Shown here piece by piece: positions 34,909 to 44,064 of a stretch of DNA of 64,000 bases (within the stretch, counting starts at the first letter, position 1; the number at the start of each line of letters is the position of its first letter). The position numbers were made by a program, and so were the translations under genes. Location of the stretch: the NCBI RefSeq assembly GCF_014203545.1, contig NZ_JACHJG010000002.1, forward strand, positions 1-64,000, read 5' to 3'. The stretch comes from Streptomyces netropsis (GTDB lineage: Bacteria; Actinomycetota; Actinomycetes; Streptomycetales; Streptomycetaceae). Below the pieces are notes generated by a model that worked only from the letters and a program-made list of their open reading frames with translations, did not search any database and was not told the origin of the DNA.

Positions 34909-35865
34909 ATGGCGGTACAACAGCGCGAGGTGCGGGGCGCGACCGAGGAGAGCGTCGCCTTCGGAAGGGCGGCACGCGAGCTGGAGCTCAAGCCGCGCGA
35001 GTTCGAGCTCGCGGTGCAGCTCGGGGATGTAAGGACAGTGGACTCCGGCCCCGGTCGTCGGCGAAGGGTCACTCGGGCGGAGATCGAACGCCACCGGAGC
35101 GCCGACGGATTCCCTGAAGGACTGCGCTCACGGTTGTGGGTGGTCGGCACCGCCGAGGGCGCCGAACTCATGGGGGTCAGCCCCGCCCGCTTCGGGCGAC
35201 TCGCCCGGGGTGGTTGCTTCGCACCCGTGCGCTTCTACGTCAACAGATACCGAGCCGTCGTCTGGCACTACCTGGCCGCGGATCTCGTGGACTTCGCCGA
35301 CCGTAACCCCGAGCTCCTGACCGGCCGTACGCCTTCCCTCTTGCGCACGGCGCTGGAGGAGCGCGAGGACCGTCGCGGGCGATCCTGGCGCGCCCGCAGG
35401 CTCGATCAGTTGCTGGCCCAGACCGAGGACCCATGGGAGCGGGCGGCGGTCGCCGCGTCCGCGCTCACCCCCGAAGACCTGGCCGCCGGTGTGCCGGACC
35501 AGGACGAACGGGCCTATGTGACCGTGCTGCGCCCGCCCCTCGTCCCCGCGCGACCGGACGCGATGGCCACCCACGAGGTGATCGAATCGGTGATCCTGGC
35601 GGAGGATCCGGACGAGATCGAATGGCACCGCCACCGCTTGACCGCCGCGTTGGCGCAGGCCCGCGCGGTCCGACCCGCTCCCGCCCGGGACGTCCCACCC
35701 GGGCCGATGGTGTCGCCCGCGGCGCCGATGACGGGCACCGAAGCCCTGGCGGGTACCGAAGCCCTGGCGGAGATGAATACCGTCTCGGCTGCGGAAGCCG
35801 TGACGAAGCGCACCGAACGAGTCCGCCCACGAGGGCTGTGGGCTCGGCTGCGCCGCCGCACATGA
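34909..35865 (+). CDS. Hypothetical protein with two helix-turn-helix-like segments (DUF6397-like)
   Basis: A 318-residue protein from ATG 34909, with GGGGAGG about 8 bases upstream. Two excisionase/MerR-like segments are visible: AFGRAARELELKPREFELAVQLGDVRTV near residue 17 (here as overlapping helices) and GTAEGAELMGVSPARFGRLARGG near residue 80. The middle is rich in Arg and Glu (LEEREDRRGRSWRARRLDQ). The C-terminus is Ala/Pro-rich and low complexity, with a tandem TEALAG repeat. I believe it matches DUF6397, but cannot confirm this. It could be a DNA-binding regulator. Confidence 0.55.
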   Translation: MAVQQREVRGATEESVAFGRAARELELKPREFELAVQLGDVRTVDSGPGRRRRVTRAEIERHRSADGFPEGLRSRLWVVGTAEGAELMGVSPARFGRLARGGCFAPVRFYVNRYRAVVWHYLAADLVDFADRNPELLTGRTPSLLRTALEEREDRRGRSWRARRLDQLLAQTEDPWERAAVAASALTPEDLAAGVPDQDERAYVTVLRPPLVPARPDAMATHEVIESVILAEDPDEIEWHRHRLTAALAQARAVRPAPARDVPPGPMVSPAAPMTGTEALAGTEALAEMNTVSAAEAVTKRTERVRPRGLWARLRRRT

Positions 35866-35901
35866 GCTGCTCCGCGCATCCGGGGTGCCCCCGGCGGTGG
35901 C

Positions 35902-36765
35902 TCAGGTGACCTTGCGGAACAACCCCTCCTGCATCACGGACACGGCGAGCCTGCCCTCGCGGTCGAAGATCTGCCCCCGGGCCAGGCCCCTGGCGCCCGT
36001 CGCGATGGGCGACTCCTGCTGGTAGAGGAACCACTCATCGGCGAGGAACGGACGGTGGAACCACATCGCGTGGTCGAGTGAGGCCATGTCGAAGCCACGT
36101 GGTCCCCAAAGCGGCTCGACCGGGATGCGCACCGCGTCCAGAAGCGTCATGTCGCTGGCGTAGGTGACAGCGCAGTTGTGGACGAGTGGGTCGTCGCCGA
36201 GCGGCCCCACCGTCCGCATCCACACGGCGCTGCGCGGCTGCGCTTCGGCGAGCTCCCGGGCGGTCCAGCGCAGCCGGTCCACGTACCGGATGTCGAAAGC
36301 CAGTCGGCGCTCCATGTGGCGCAGGGCGCTCGGCAGTTCCCCGAGGTGCTCGCGGATCTCGTCCGCGAGCCTCGGCAGCTCCTCGGGACCGGGCACCGCC
36401 GGCATCGCCACCTGATGCTCGAAGCCCGGCTCGGACTGATGGAAGGAGGCGGTGAGGTTGAAGATCGTACGGCCCTGCTGGACGGCCACCACGCGCCGCG
36501 TGGTGAAGGAACGTCCGTCGCGCACCCGTTCCACCTGGTACACGATCGGCACGCCGGGCTGCCCCGGTCGCAGGAAGTACGCGTGGAGGGAGTGGACCGG
36601 GCGCTCACCGTCGGTGGTCCGGCCGGCCGCGACCAGCGCCTGCCCGGCCACCTGCCCGCCGAACACGCGTTGGAGCGACTCGTCCGGGCTTCGGCCCCGG
36701 AAGATGTTCAGGTCGATCTGCTCCAGGTCGAGCAGATCGACCAGCCGGTCGGCGGGACTGGACAT
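35902..36765 (-). CDS. tesB: Acyl-CoA thioesterase II
   Basis: A 287-residue protein from ATG 36765 with AAGGAG 7 bases upstream. It is a double hot-dog protein: FRGRSPDESLQRVFGGQVAGQ in the first half, RSFTTRRVVAVQQGRTIFNL, and in the second half LDHAMWFHRPFLADEWFLY. It hydrolyses acyl-CoA to free fatty acid and CoA. Length matches TesB. It ends SVMQEGLFRKVT. It is immediately downstream of the DUF3516-type helicase gene on the same strand. Confidence 0.88.
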   Translation of the reverse strand: MSSPADRLVDLLDLEQIDLNIFRGRSPDESLQRVFGGQVAGQALVAAGRTTDGERPVHSLHAYFLRPGQPGVPIVYQVERVRDGRSFTTRRVVAVQQGRTIFNLTASFHQSEPGFEHQVAMPAVPGPEELPRLADEIREHLGELPSALRHMERRLAFDIRYVDRLRWTARELAEAQPRSAVWMRTVGPLGDDPLVHNCAVTYASDMTLLDAVRIPVEPLWGPRGFDMASLDHAMWFHRPFLADEWFLYQQESPIATGARGLARGQIFDREGRLAVSVMQEGLFRKVT

Positions 36766-36814
36766 CGGTGCTCCTTCGCTTCCAGGGCGCGCCACACGGG
36801 CGGCGCCTCGGAGG

Positions 36815-39328
36815 CTACAGCTGACCGACCTCCATCACCCGCACCACCGCGCGGCCCTCCTCGTCGGAGGCCGCGAGATCCACCTCCGCGGAGATGCCCC
36901 AGTCATGGTCGCCGTTGGGGTCGGCGAAGGTCTGCCGGACGCGCCACAGCCCGTCCTCCGGCTTCTCCTCGATCCGCAGCAGCTTCGGGCCGCGCGCGTC
37001 GGGACCGGTACCCAGATCCTCGTACTCGTCCCAATAGGCGTCCATGGCGTCGGCCCAGCGGTCCTCGTCCCAGCCGGCCTCGGCGTCCATCTCACCCAGC
37101 TCGCCGACCTTGTCGAGAGCGGCCAGCTCGACGCGGCGGAACATCGCGTTGCGCACCAGCACCCGGAACGCGCGCGCGTTGGCGGTGACCGGCTTGACCT
37201 GGTCGGCGCGCTCCTGCGCCTCCTCGGCGGTCTCGTTCTCGGGGTTGGCCAGCTGCTCCCACTCGTCCAGCAGGCTGGAGTCGACCTGGCGCACCATCTC
37301 GCCGAGCCAGGCGATCAGGTCCTCGAAGTCGTCGGACTTGAGGTCGTCCGGGACGGTGTGGTCCAGCGCCTTGTACGCGCTGGCGAGGTAGCGCAGCACG
37401 ATGCCCTCGGTCCGCGCCAGGTCGTAGAAGGAGGTGAATTCGGTGAACGTCATCGCGCGCTCGTACATGTCACGGATGACCGACTTCGGCGAGAGCGGGT
37501 GGTCCCCGACCCACGGGTGGCTCTTGCGGTAGACGTCGTAGGCGTGGGACAGCAGCTCGTCCAGGGGCTTGGGGTAGGTGACGTCCATGAGCCGCTCCAT
37601 GCGGTCCTCGTACTCGACGCCGTCCGCCTTCATCGCGGCGACCGCTTCGCCGCGTGCCTTGTTCTGCTGCGCCGCCAGGATCTGCCGCGGGTCGTCCAGC
37701 GTCGACTCGACCACCGAGACCATGTCCAGCGCGTACGAGGGCGACTCGGGGTCGAGAAGCTCGAAGGAGGCGAGCGCGAAGGTCGACAGCGGCTGGTTGA
37801 GGGCGAAATCCGACTGCAGGTCCACTGTCAGCCGCACGGTCCGGCCCTCGGCGTCGGGCTGGTCGAGCTGTTCGACGACACCGCCGTCCAGCAGCGAACG
37901 GTAGATCGCGATGGTGCGGCGAATGTGCCGCAGCTGATTCCTGCGGGGCTCGTGGTTGTCCTCCAGCAGACGGCGCATCGCCTCGAAGGCGTTGCCGGGC
38001 CGTGCGATGACCGACAGGAGCATCGTGTGCGTCACCCGGAAGCGGGAGGTGAGCTGCTCGGGCTCCGAGACGATCAGCTTCTCGAAGGTGTTCTCGCCCC
38101 AGTTGACGAAGCCCTCGGGTGCCTTCTTACGGACCACCTTGCGGCGCTTCTTCGGGTCGTCCCCGGCCTTGGCCAGGGCCTTCTCGTTCTCGACCACGTG
38201 CTCGGGAGCCTGTGCCACGACGAAACCGGCCGTGTCGAAGCCGGCCCGCCCGGCCCGCCCCGCGATCTGGTGGAACTCCCGGGCCCGCAGCGTCCGCACC
38301 CGCTGGCCGTCGTACTTGGTGAGCGCGGTGAACAGCACGGTGCGGATCGGCACGTTGACCCCGACGCCGAGCGTGTCCGTACCGCAGATGACCTTCAGCA
38401 GACCCGCCTGCGCCAGCCGTTCCACCAGTCGCCGGTACTTCGGCAGCATCCCGGCGTGGTGCACGCCGATGCCGTGGCGCACATAGCGCGAGAGGTTCCG
38501 GCCGAATTTGGTGGTGAAGCGGAAATTGCCGATCAGCTTGGCGATCTCGTCCTTCTCCTCGCGCGAGCACATGTTGATGCTCATCAGCGCCTGAGCCCGC
38601 TCCACGGCCGCCGCCTGCGTGAAGTGCACGATGTACACCGGTGCCTGCTGCGTCTGCAGCAGCTCGGTCAGCGTCTCGGTCAGCGGTGTCGTGCGGTACT
38701 CGTAGGACAGCGGCACCGGCCGGGTCGCGGAGCGGACGACCGAGGTGGGCCGACCCGTGCGCCGGGTCAGGTCCTCCTCGAACCGGGACACGTCACCGAG
38801 CGTCGCCGACATCAGAATGAACTGCGCCTGCGGAAGCTCCAGCAGCGGGATCTGCCACGCCCAGCCCCGGTCCGGCTCCGCGTAGAAGTGGAACTCGTCC
38901 ATGACGACCTGGCCGATGTCGGCGTCCTTGCCGTCCCGCAGCGCGATGGAGGCGAGCACCTCGGCCGTGCAGCAGATGACGGGCGCGTCGGCGTTGACCG
39001 AGGCGTCACCCGTGAGCATGCCGACGTTCTCCGTGCCGAAGAGCTTGCACAGGTCGAAGAACTTCTCCGAGACGAGGGCCTTGATGGGCGCGGTGTAGAA
39101 GGTCACCTGGTCGTTGGCGAGCGCGGTGAAGTGCGCCCCGGCCGCGACGAGGCTCTTGCCCGAGCCGGTGGGCGTAGACAAGATCACATTTGCCCCGGAG
39201 ACCACCTCGATCAGCGCCTCCTCCTGCGCGGGGTACAGCGAGATGCCCCGCTCCTCGGCCCAGGTCGAGAAAGCTTCGAAGAGGGCATCGGGATCGGCAT
39301 TGCTCGGCATCTGATCGATAAGGGTCAC
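36815..39328 (-). CDS. DEAD/DEAH-box helicase with C-terminal DUF3516
   Basis: An 837-residue protein from GTG 39328 (VTLIDQMPSNADPDALF). Helicase motifs: I STPTGSGKS, II VVMDEFHFY, III LMSATLGDV, V CGTDTLGVGVNVP and VI HQIAGRAGRAG. The C-terminal 400 residues are the DUF3516 region found in actinobacterial helicases of the Ski2/Mtr4-like group, probably RNA helicases. GGAGG is only one base from the GTG, so ATG 39310 is a possible alternative start. The protein ends VVRVMEVGQL. Confidence 0.85.
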   Translation of the reverse strand: MTLIDQMPSNADPDALFEAFSTWAEERGISLYPAQEEALIEVVSGANVILSTPTGSGKSLVAAGAHFTALANDQVTFYTAPIKALVSEKFFDLCKLFGTENVGMLTGDASVNADAPVICCTAEVLASIALRDGKDADIGQVVMDEFHFYAEPDRGWAWQIPLLELPQAQFILMSATLGDVSRFEEDLTRRTGRPTSVVRSATRPVPLSYEYRTTPLTETLTELLQTQQAPVYIVHFTQAAAVERAQALMSINMCSREEKDEIAKLIGNFRFTTKFGRNLSRYVRHGIGVHHAGMLPKYRRLVERLAQAGLLKVICGTDTLGVGVNVPIRTVLFTALTKYDGQRVRTLRAREFHQIAGRAGRAGFDTAGFVVAQAPEHVVENEKALAKAGDDPKKRRKVVRKKAPEGFVNWGENTFEKLIVSEPEQLTSRFRVTHTMLLSVIARPGNAFEAMRRLLEDNHEPRRNQLRHIRRTIAIYRSLLDGGVVEQLDQPDAEGRTVRLTVDLQSDFALNQPLSTFALASFELLDPESPSYALDMVSVVESTLDDPRQILAAQQNKARGEAVAAMKADGVEYEDRMERLMDVTYPKPLDELLSHAYDVYRKSHPWVGDHPLSPKSVIRDMYERAMTFTEFTSFYDLARTEGIVLRYLASAYKALDHTVPDDLKSDDFEDLIAWLGEMVRQVDSSLLDEWEQLANPENETAEEAQERADQVKPVTANARAFRVLVRNAMFRRVELAALDKVGELGEMDAEAGWDEDRWADAMDAYWDEYEDLGTGPDARGPKLLRIEEKPEDGLWRVRQTFADPNGDHDWGISAEVDLAASDEEGRAVVRVMEVGQL

Positions 39329-39470
39329 GCCTCCATACTGCCTGGCCCCGGACCGGATCAGGGAACCGGCCGGTCGAACGGTGATCATCCGGGCGCTACG
39401 CTGAGTGGCCGACCGGGCGTCAGGAATGCGAGACGTCGCCAATCAGAGGGCCAATTGAGGTGGAACGACC

Positions 39471-40262
39471 ATGATGGGACCGGCGCACTCGCTTTCGGGA
39501 GCCGCCGCCTGGCTGGGAGTGGGTGCCGCGGTGGCCGGGGCCGGCCACCCGATGCCCTGGCCGGTGCTCGTCGCCGGCGCGCTGATCTGCGCGGGTGCGG
39601 CGCTCGCCCCCGACCTCGACCACAAATCCGCCACGATATCCCGTGCGTTCGGCCCGATCTCGCGCTGGCTCTGCGAGATCATCGACAAGCTCTCGCACGC
39701 CGTCTACAAGGCCACCAGGACACAGGGCGACCCACGTCGCAACGGCGGCCACCGCACCCTCACCCACACCTGGCTGTGGGCGGTACTGATAGGGGTCGGC
39801 GCCTCGGCGCTGGCGATGACCGGTGGCCGCTGGGCCGTGCTCGGCATCCTCTTCGTCCACCTGGTGCTCGCCGTCGAGGGACTCCTGTGGCGGATGGCCC
39901 GGACCTCCAGCGACGTCCTGGTCTGGCTGCTCGGCGCGACCAGCGCCTGGATCCTCGCCGGTGTCCTCAACGAGCCGGGCAACGGCGCCGACTGGCTGTT
40001 CACCGCTCCGGGCCAGGAGTACATGTGGCTCGGTCTGCCGATCATCCTCGGCGCGCTCGTGCACGACATCGGGGACGCGCTCACCGTCTCGGGCTGCCCG
40101 ATCCTGTGGCCCATCCCCATAGGCCGCAAGCGCTGGTACCCGCTCGGACCGCCGAAGGCCATGCGTTTCCGGGCCGGCAGCTGGGTGGAGTTGAAGGTGC
40201 TCATGCCCGCCTTCATGGTGCTCGGCGGGTTCGGCGGACTCGGCGCCCTGGGCTATATCTGA
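39471..40262 (+). CDS. Membrane-bound metal-dependent hydrolase (YdjM/DUF457 type)
   Basis: A 263-residue protein from the tandem ATGATG at 39471, with GAGG and GGAACG upstream. The metal-binding motifs are PAHSLSGAAAWLG at the N-terminus, ALAPDLDHKSATISRAFG, GGHRTLTHTWLW and VHDIGDALTVSGCPILWP. Several membrane helices lie between them. Family members are membrane-bound hydrolases with conserved His/Asp, similar to phospholipase-like LexA-regulated YdjM. Substrate unknown. Divergent from the helicase. Confidence 0.78.
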   Translation: MMGPAHSLSGAAAWLGVGAAVAGAGHPMPWPVLVAGALICAGAALAPDLDHKSATISRAFGPISRWLCEIIDKLSHAVYKATRTQGDPRRNGGHRTLTHTWLWAVLIGVGASALAMTGGRWAVLGILFVHLVLAVEGLLWRMARTSSDVLVWLLGATSAWILAGVLNEPGNGADWLFTAPGQEYMWLGLPIILGALVHDIGDALTVSGCPILWPIPIGRKRWYPLGPPKAMRFRAGSWVELKVLMPAFMVLGGFGGLGALGYI

Positions 40263-40283
40263 GCGTCCCCGGCCACCGGCTCC

Positions 40284-40321
40284 GATGCGGCTCCCCGTCC
40301 ATGTGGCCGGGGAGCCGCATC
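40284..40321. terminator. Bidirectional hairpin terminator
   Basis: A perfect 14-bp stem: GATGCGGCTCCCCG at 40284-40297 and CGGGGAGCCGCATC at 40308-40321, with a 10-base loop. It lies between the convergent hydrolase and ABC exporter genes. Confidence 0.65.
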
Positions 40322-40333
40322 GTCACTGTGTGG

Positions 40334-42115
40334 CTACTGGTGCCAGGAGCGCCACAGCGCCGCGTACGCGCCATCGGCCGCGACCAGCTCGTCGTGGCTG
40401 CCGAGCTCGCTGATCCGGCCGTCCTCCGCCACCACGATCACATCCGCGTCATGCGCGGTGTGCAGCCGGTGCGCGATGGCCACGACCGTCCGTCCTTCCA
40501 GCACCTTCGCCAGCGACCGCTCCAGGTGCCGGGCCGCGCGCGGGTCCAGCAGCGAAGTCGCCTCGTCCAGCACCAGGGTGTGCGGATCGGCGAGGACCAG
40601 CCGGGCCAGCGCGATCTGCTGTGCCTGGGCCGGGGTGAGCGTCAGACCACCCGACCCGACCTCCGTGTCGAGCCCCTCCTCCAGGGCCCGTACCCAGTCG
40701 TCGGCGTCCACCGCGCCGAGCGCCGCCCACAGCTCGCCGTCCTCCGCCGTCGTACGGGCCAGCAGCAGGTTGTCGCGCAGCGAGCCCACGAAGACGTGGT
40801 GCTCCTGGTTGACCAGGGCCACATGCCTGCGCACCCGCTCCGTGGGCATCCGGGCCAGTTCGGCGCCGCCGAGCGTCACCGCGCCGGAGCGCGGCGCGTA
40901 GATCCCCGCCAGCAGCCGGCCCAGGGTCGACTTGCCCGCACCGGACGGCCCGACCAGCGCCACCCGACTGCCGGGCGGGACATCGAGGGACACGCCGTGC
41001 AGGACATCCCTGCCCGCCGAGTAGCCGAAGCGCACCTCGTCCGCCTTGACGTCCCGGCCCACCGGGCTCACCCGCTCGTCCGCGTCCTCCGGCTCGATCT
41101 CCCGTACCCCCACCAGGCGCGCCAGCGACACCTGGGCGACCTGCAGCTCGTCGTACCAGCGCAGGATCAGCCCGATCGGATCGATGAGCATCTGGGCGAA
41201 GAGCGCTCCCGTCGTCAGCTGACCGACCGAGATCCAGCCCTCCAGGACGAAGACGCCACCGATGATCAGCACCGAGCCGAAGAGCAGGGCGTGCGTCACA
41301 TTGATCACGGGAAAGAGGACCGAGCGCAGCCACAGGGTGTAGCGCTCCCATTGGGTCCACTCCGAAATCCGCTGGTCGGAGAGGGCGACCCGACGCTGCC
41401 CGAGCCGGTGGGCCTCGATGGTCCGCCCCGCGTCCACGGTCTCCGCGAGGGACGCCGCGACCGCGGCATACCCCGCGGCCTCGGAGCGGTAGGCACCGGG
41501 AGCCCGCCGGAAGTACCAGCGGCAGCCGACGAGCAGCAACGGCAGCGCGACCAGCACACACAGCGCGAGCGGCGGTGCGGTCAAGGTCAGCGCGCCCAGC
41601 AGCAACGCGACCCACACGAAGCCCACCGCCAGCTGGGGCACGGCCTCGCGCATGGCGTTCGCGAGCCGGTCGATGTCGGTGGTGATCCGCGACAGCAGGT
41701 CTCCGGTCCCCGCCCGCTCCAGCACGCTCGGCGGCAGTGCCACCGACCGCACGAGGAAGTCCTCGCGCAGATCCGCCAGCATCCGCTCGCCCAACACCGC
41801 CCCACGCAGCCGCACCATGCGTACGAACAGCGTCTGGACGGCCAGCGCGACCGCGAAGAGTGAGACGACGCGGCCCAGATGCAGATCGTCCTCACCCGAT
41901 GACAGGTCCTCCACCAGCCCGCCCAACAGGTACGGCCCGACCATGGAGGCGATCACGGCGATCGCGTTGACCGACACCAACAGGACGAACGCCGTCCGAT
42001 GCCTGCGGAGCAGGCCGCTCACATACGCCCGCACCGTCGCGGGTCTGCCGACCGGCAGGGTCGTCGCCGACTCCGGTGCGGCCGGGTCGTGCGCCGGTGG
42101 CGCCACGCCGATCAT
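40334..42115 (-). CDS. ABC exporter half-transporter with intact Walker A, degenerate signature
   Basis: A 593-residue permease-ATPase fusion. Membrane helices lie in residues of about 30-300 (RTAFVLLVSVNAIAVIASMV onward). In the ATPase, Walker A is VGPSGAGKS and Walker B LVLDEATSLLD, but the signature reads LTPAQAQQ instead of LSGGQ. The start overlaps the stop of the upstream half-transporter gene (ATGA at 42112-42115). The two genes make a heterodimeric exporter in which this subunit contributes the Walker motifs of the working site. Substrate unknown. Confidence 0.85.
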   Translation of the reverse strand: MIGVAPPAHDPAAPESATTLPVGRPATVRAYVSGLLRRHRTAFVLLVSVNAIAVIASMVGPYLLGGLVEDLSSGEDDLHLGRVVSLFAVALAVQTLFVRMVRLRGAVLGERMLADLREDFLVRSVALPPSVLERAGTGDLLSRITTDIDRLANAMREAVPQLAVGFVWVALLLGALTLTAPPLALCVLVALPLLLVGCRWYFRRAPGAYRSEAAGYAAVAASLAETVDAGRTIEAHRLGQRRVALSDQRISEWTQWERYTLWLRSVLFPVINVTHALLFGSVLIIGGVFVLEGWISVGQLTTGALFAQMLIDPIGLILRWYDELQVAQVSLARLVGVREIEPEDADERVSPVGRDVKADEVRFGYSAGRDVLHGVSLDVPPGSRVALVGPSGAGKSTLGRLLAGIYAPRSGAVTLGGAELARMPTERVRRHVALVNQEHHVFVGSLRDNLLLARTTAEDGELWAALGAVDADDWVRALEEGLDTEVGSGGLTLTPAQAQQIALARLVLADPHTLVLDEATSLLDPRAARHLERSLAKVLEGRTVVAIAHRLHTAHDADVIVVAEDGRISELGSHDELVAADGAYAALWRSWHQ

Positions 42116-43917
42116 GCCGACTCCTCGATGTGCTCGGTCTTCTTCAGCTCTGCGAGCTCCACGCCCAGCTCTTCGTCCGTCTCACGGGTGACGACGGCGC
42201 GGTACGCGGAGTCGTCCCGCAGTAGTTCGCGGTGCGTGCCCACCGCGGCGGCCCGGCCGTCGCGGACGAACACCACGCGGTCGGCCCGGTCGAGCAGCAG
42301 CGGGCTGGAGGAGAACACCACCGTGGTGCGCCCCTCCCGCAAGCCCCGCACCCCGTCCGCGATGCGTGCTTCGGTATGCGAGTCGACCGCCGAGGTCGGC
42401 TCGTCCAGCACCAGCACCTCAGGGTCGGTCACCAATGACCGGGCCAGCGCCAACCGCTGCCGTTGTCCGCCGGACAGCGAGCGGCCCCGCTCGGTGATCC
42501 GTGTCCGCATCGGGTCGCCGGAGTCGTCCACCGAGGCCTGTGCGAGGGCGGCCAGTACATCCCCGCACTGCGCGGCGGTCAGCGCCGCGTCGGCGTCGAC
42601 CGCCCCCGAGGAGGGCACGTCCAGCAACTCCGCGAGGGTTCCGGACATCAGTACGGGATCCTTGTCCTGGACGAGCACCGCGGCACGGGCCTCGTCCAGC
42701 GGCACCTCGTCCAGCGCCACCCCGCCGAGCAACGCCGAAGGCACCCCCTCCACGCGCTCGGCCGCGTGTCCGCCCAGCCGGTCGGCGAGCCGTCCGGCGA
42801 CGTCCGGATCGCCGCACACCACCGTGGTCAGCAGCCCGGCGGGAGCGAGGAGTCCGCTCTCGGGGTCGTACAGGTCGCCGGCGAGCACCACGCCCCGAGC
42901 TCCGTCGTCCGTCGAGGGATCGGTACGCCGCAGGGCCAGGACCCGGGCGGCGCGCTGCGCGGACGGCCGTGAGAAGGAGTACGCCATGGCGATCTCCTCG
43001 AACTGGCGCAGAGGGAAGAGCAGGAACGTCACGACGCCGTAGACCGTCACCAGCTCGCCGACGCCGATGCGGCCGTCCTGGGCCAGCCCGACCCCGTACC
43101 AGACCACCGCGATCAGCAGCAGCCCCGGCAGTGCCACCTGTACCGCCGCGATCAGCGCCCACATCCGGGCGCTGCGCACCGCCGCCTTGCGTACCTCTTG
43201 CGAGGCACGGCGGTAGCGGGTGAGGAACAGCTCCTCGCCGCCGATGCCGCGCAGCACCCGCAGCCCCGCCACCGTGTCCGACGCCAGCTCGGTGGCCCGG
43301 CCCGCCTTCTCACGCTGCTCGTCGGCCCGCTTCGTCGCGTGCGGCAGCAGGGGCAGCACCGCCAGCGTCAGCACGGGCACACCGATCGCGATCACCACAC
43401 CGAGCGCGGGCTGGTAGATCACCAAGGCCACGCACACCGCGAGCGTCGTGACCGCCGCGGAGGCGAAGCGCGACAGGGCCTCCACGAACCAGCCGATCTT
43501 CTCGACATCGCCCGTCGATACCGCGACGACCTCGCCCGCCGCGACGCGCCGGGTCAGCGCCGACCCCAACTCGGCCGTCTTGCGGGCCAGTAGCTGCTGC
43601 ACCCGCGCCGCGGCCGTGATCCAGTTGGTCACGGCCGTGCGATGCAGCATGGTGTCGCCCAGCGCGGTGAGTACCCCAAGGAGCGCCATCAGACCGCCGG
43701 CCACCGCCAGACGGGCGCCGGACCGGTCGACGACGGCCTGCACCGCGAAGCCCACGGCCACGGGGAACACGGCGACCGCTGCCATGTGCAGAACACCCCA
43801 CAGCATGGCCTTCACTTGGCCGGAAAGTTGATTCCGCCCGAGCCACAGGAGGAAGCGCGGGCCTGATCTGACGTCAGGGCTGCCGGGATCGGTATACGGA
43901 AGGTCGCGAATCTGCAT
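42112..43917 (-). CDS. ABC exporter half-transporter with degenerate Walker A, intact signature
   Basis: A 601-residue protein from ATG 43917 (MQIRDLPYTDPGSPDV). Membrane helices begin at about residue 40 (QVKAMLWGVLHMAAVAVFPV). In the ATPase the Walker A position reads VVCGDPDVAGRLA, lacking the GKS/T lysine, whereas the signature LSGGQRQR and Walker B VLVLDEPTSAVD are standard. This is complementary to the partner encoded downstream: the dimer keeps one consensus and one dead nucleotide site. The open frame extends 87 codons upstream but into low-quality sequence without a start signal. Confidence 0.85.
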   Translation of the reverse strand: MQIRDLPYTDPGSPDVRSGPRFLLWLGRNQLSGQVKAMLWGVLHMAAVAVFPVAVGFAVQAVVDRSGARLAVAGGLMALLGVLTALGDTMLHRTAVTNWITAAARVQQLLARKTAELGSALTRRVAAGEVVAVSTGDVEKIGWFVEALSRFASAAVTTLAVCVALVIYQPALGVVIAIGVPVLTLAVLPLLPHATKRADEQREKAGRATELASDTVAGLRVLRGIGGEELFLTRYRRASQEVRKAAVRSARMWALIAAVQVALPGLLLIAVVWYGVGLAQDGRIGVGELVTVYGVVTFLLFPLRQFEEIAMAYSFSRPSAQRAARVLALRRTDPSTDDGARGVVLAGDLYDPESGLLAPAGLLTTVVCGDPDVAGRLADRLGGHAAERVEGVPSALLGGVALDEVPLDEARAAVLVQDKDPVLMSGTLAELLDVPSSGAVDADAALTAAQCGDVLAALAQASVDDSGDPMRTRITERGRSLSGGQRQRLALARSLVTDPEVLVLDEPTSAVDSHTEARIADGVRGLREGRTTVVFSSSPLLLDRADRVVFVRDGRAAAVGTHRELLRDDSAYRAVVTRETDEELGVELAELKKTEHIEESA

Positions 43918-44064
43918 GACGTCCCAGGGTCGGGGTGGCGTGGCGGGGGAAATGAAAGGTTCGCCCTCCAGGAGTGCCGAATTCAACTGGTTTTTCGCGC
44001 AGTCGATGGATCGGGCCAAAGAGGCTCTGGCGCGCTGCGGTACGACACGCTTCACTCCTGCCCC

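Noticed and set aside
36452-41863. A very long plus-strand open frame (over 1800 codons) opposite the DUF3516 helicase and the ABC exporter
   Set aside because: It is an antisense artefact of high-GC coding DNA: it runs across three real genes on both strands, and its translation is rich in Arg, His, Gly and Val without any domain.
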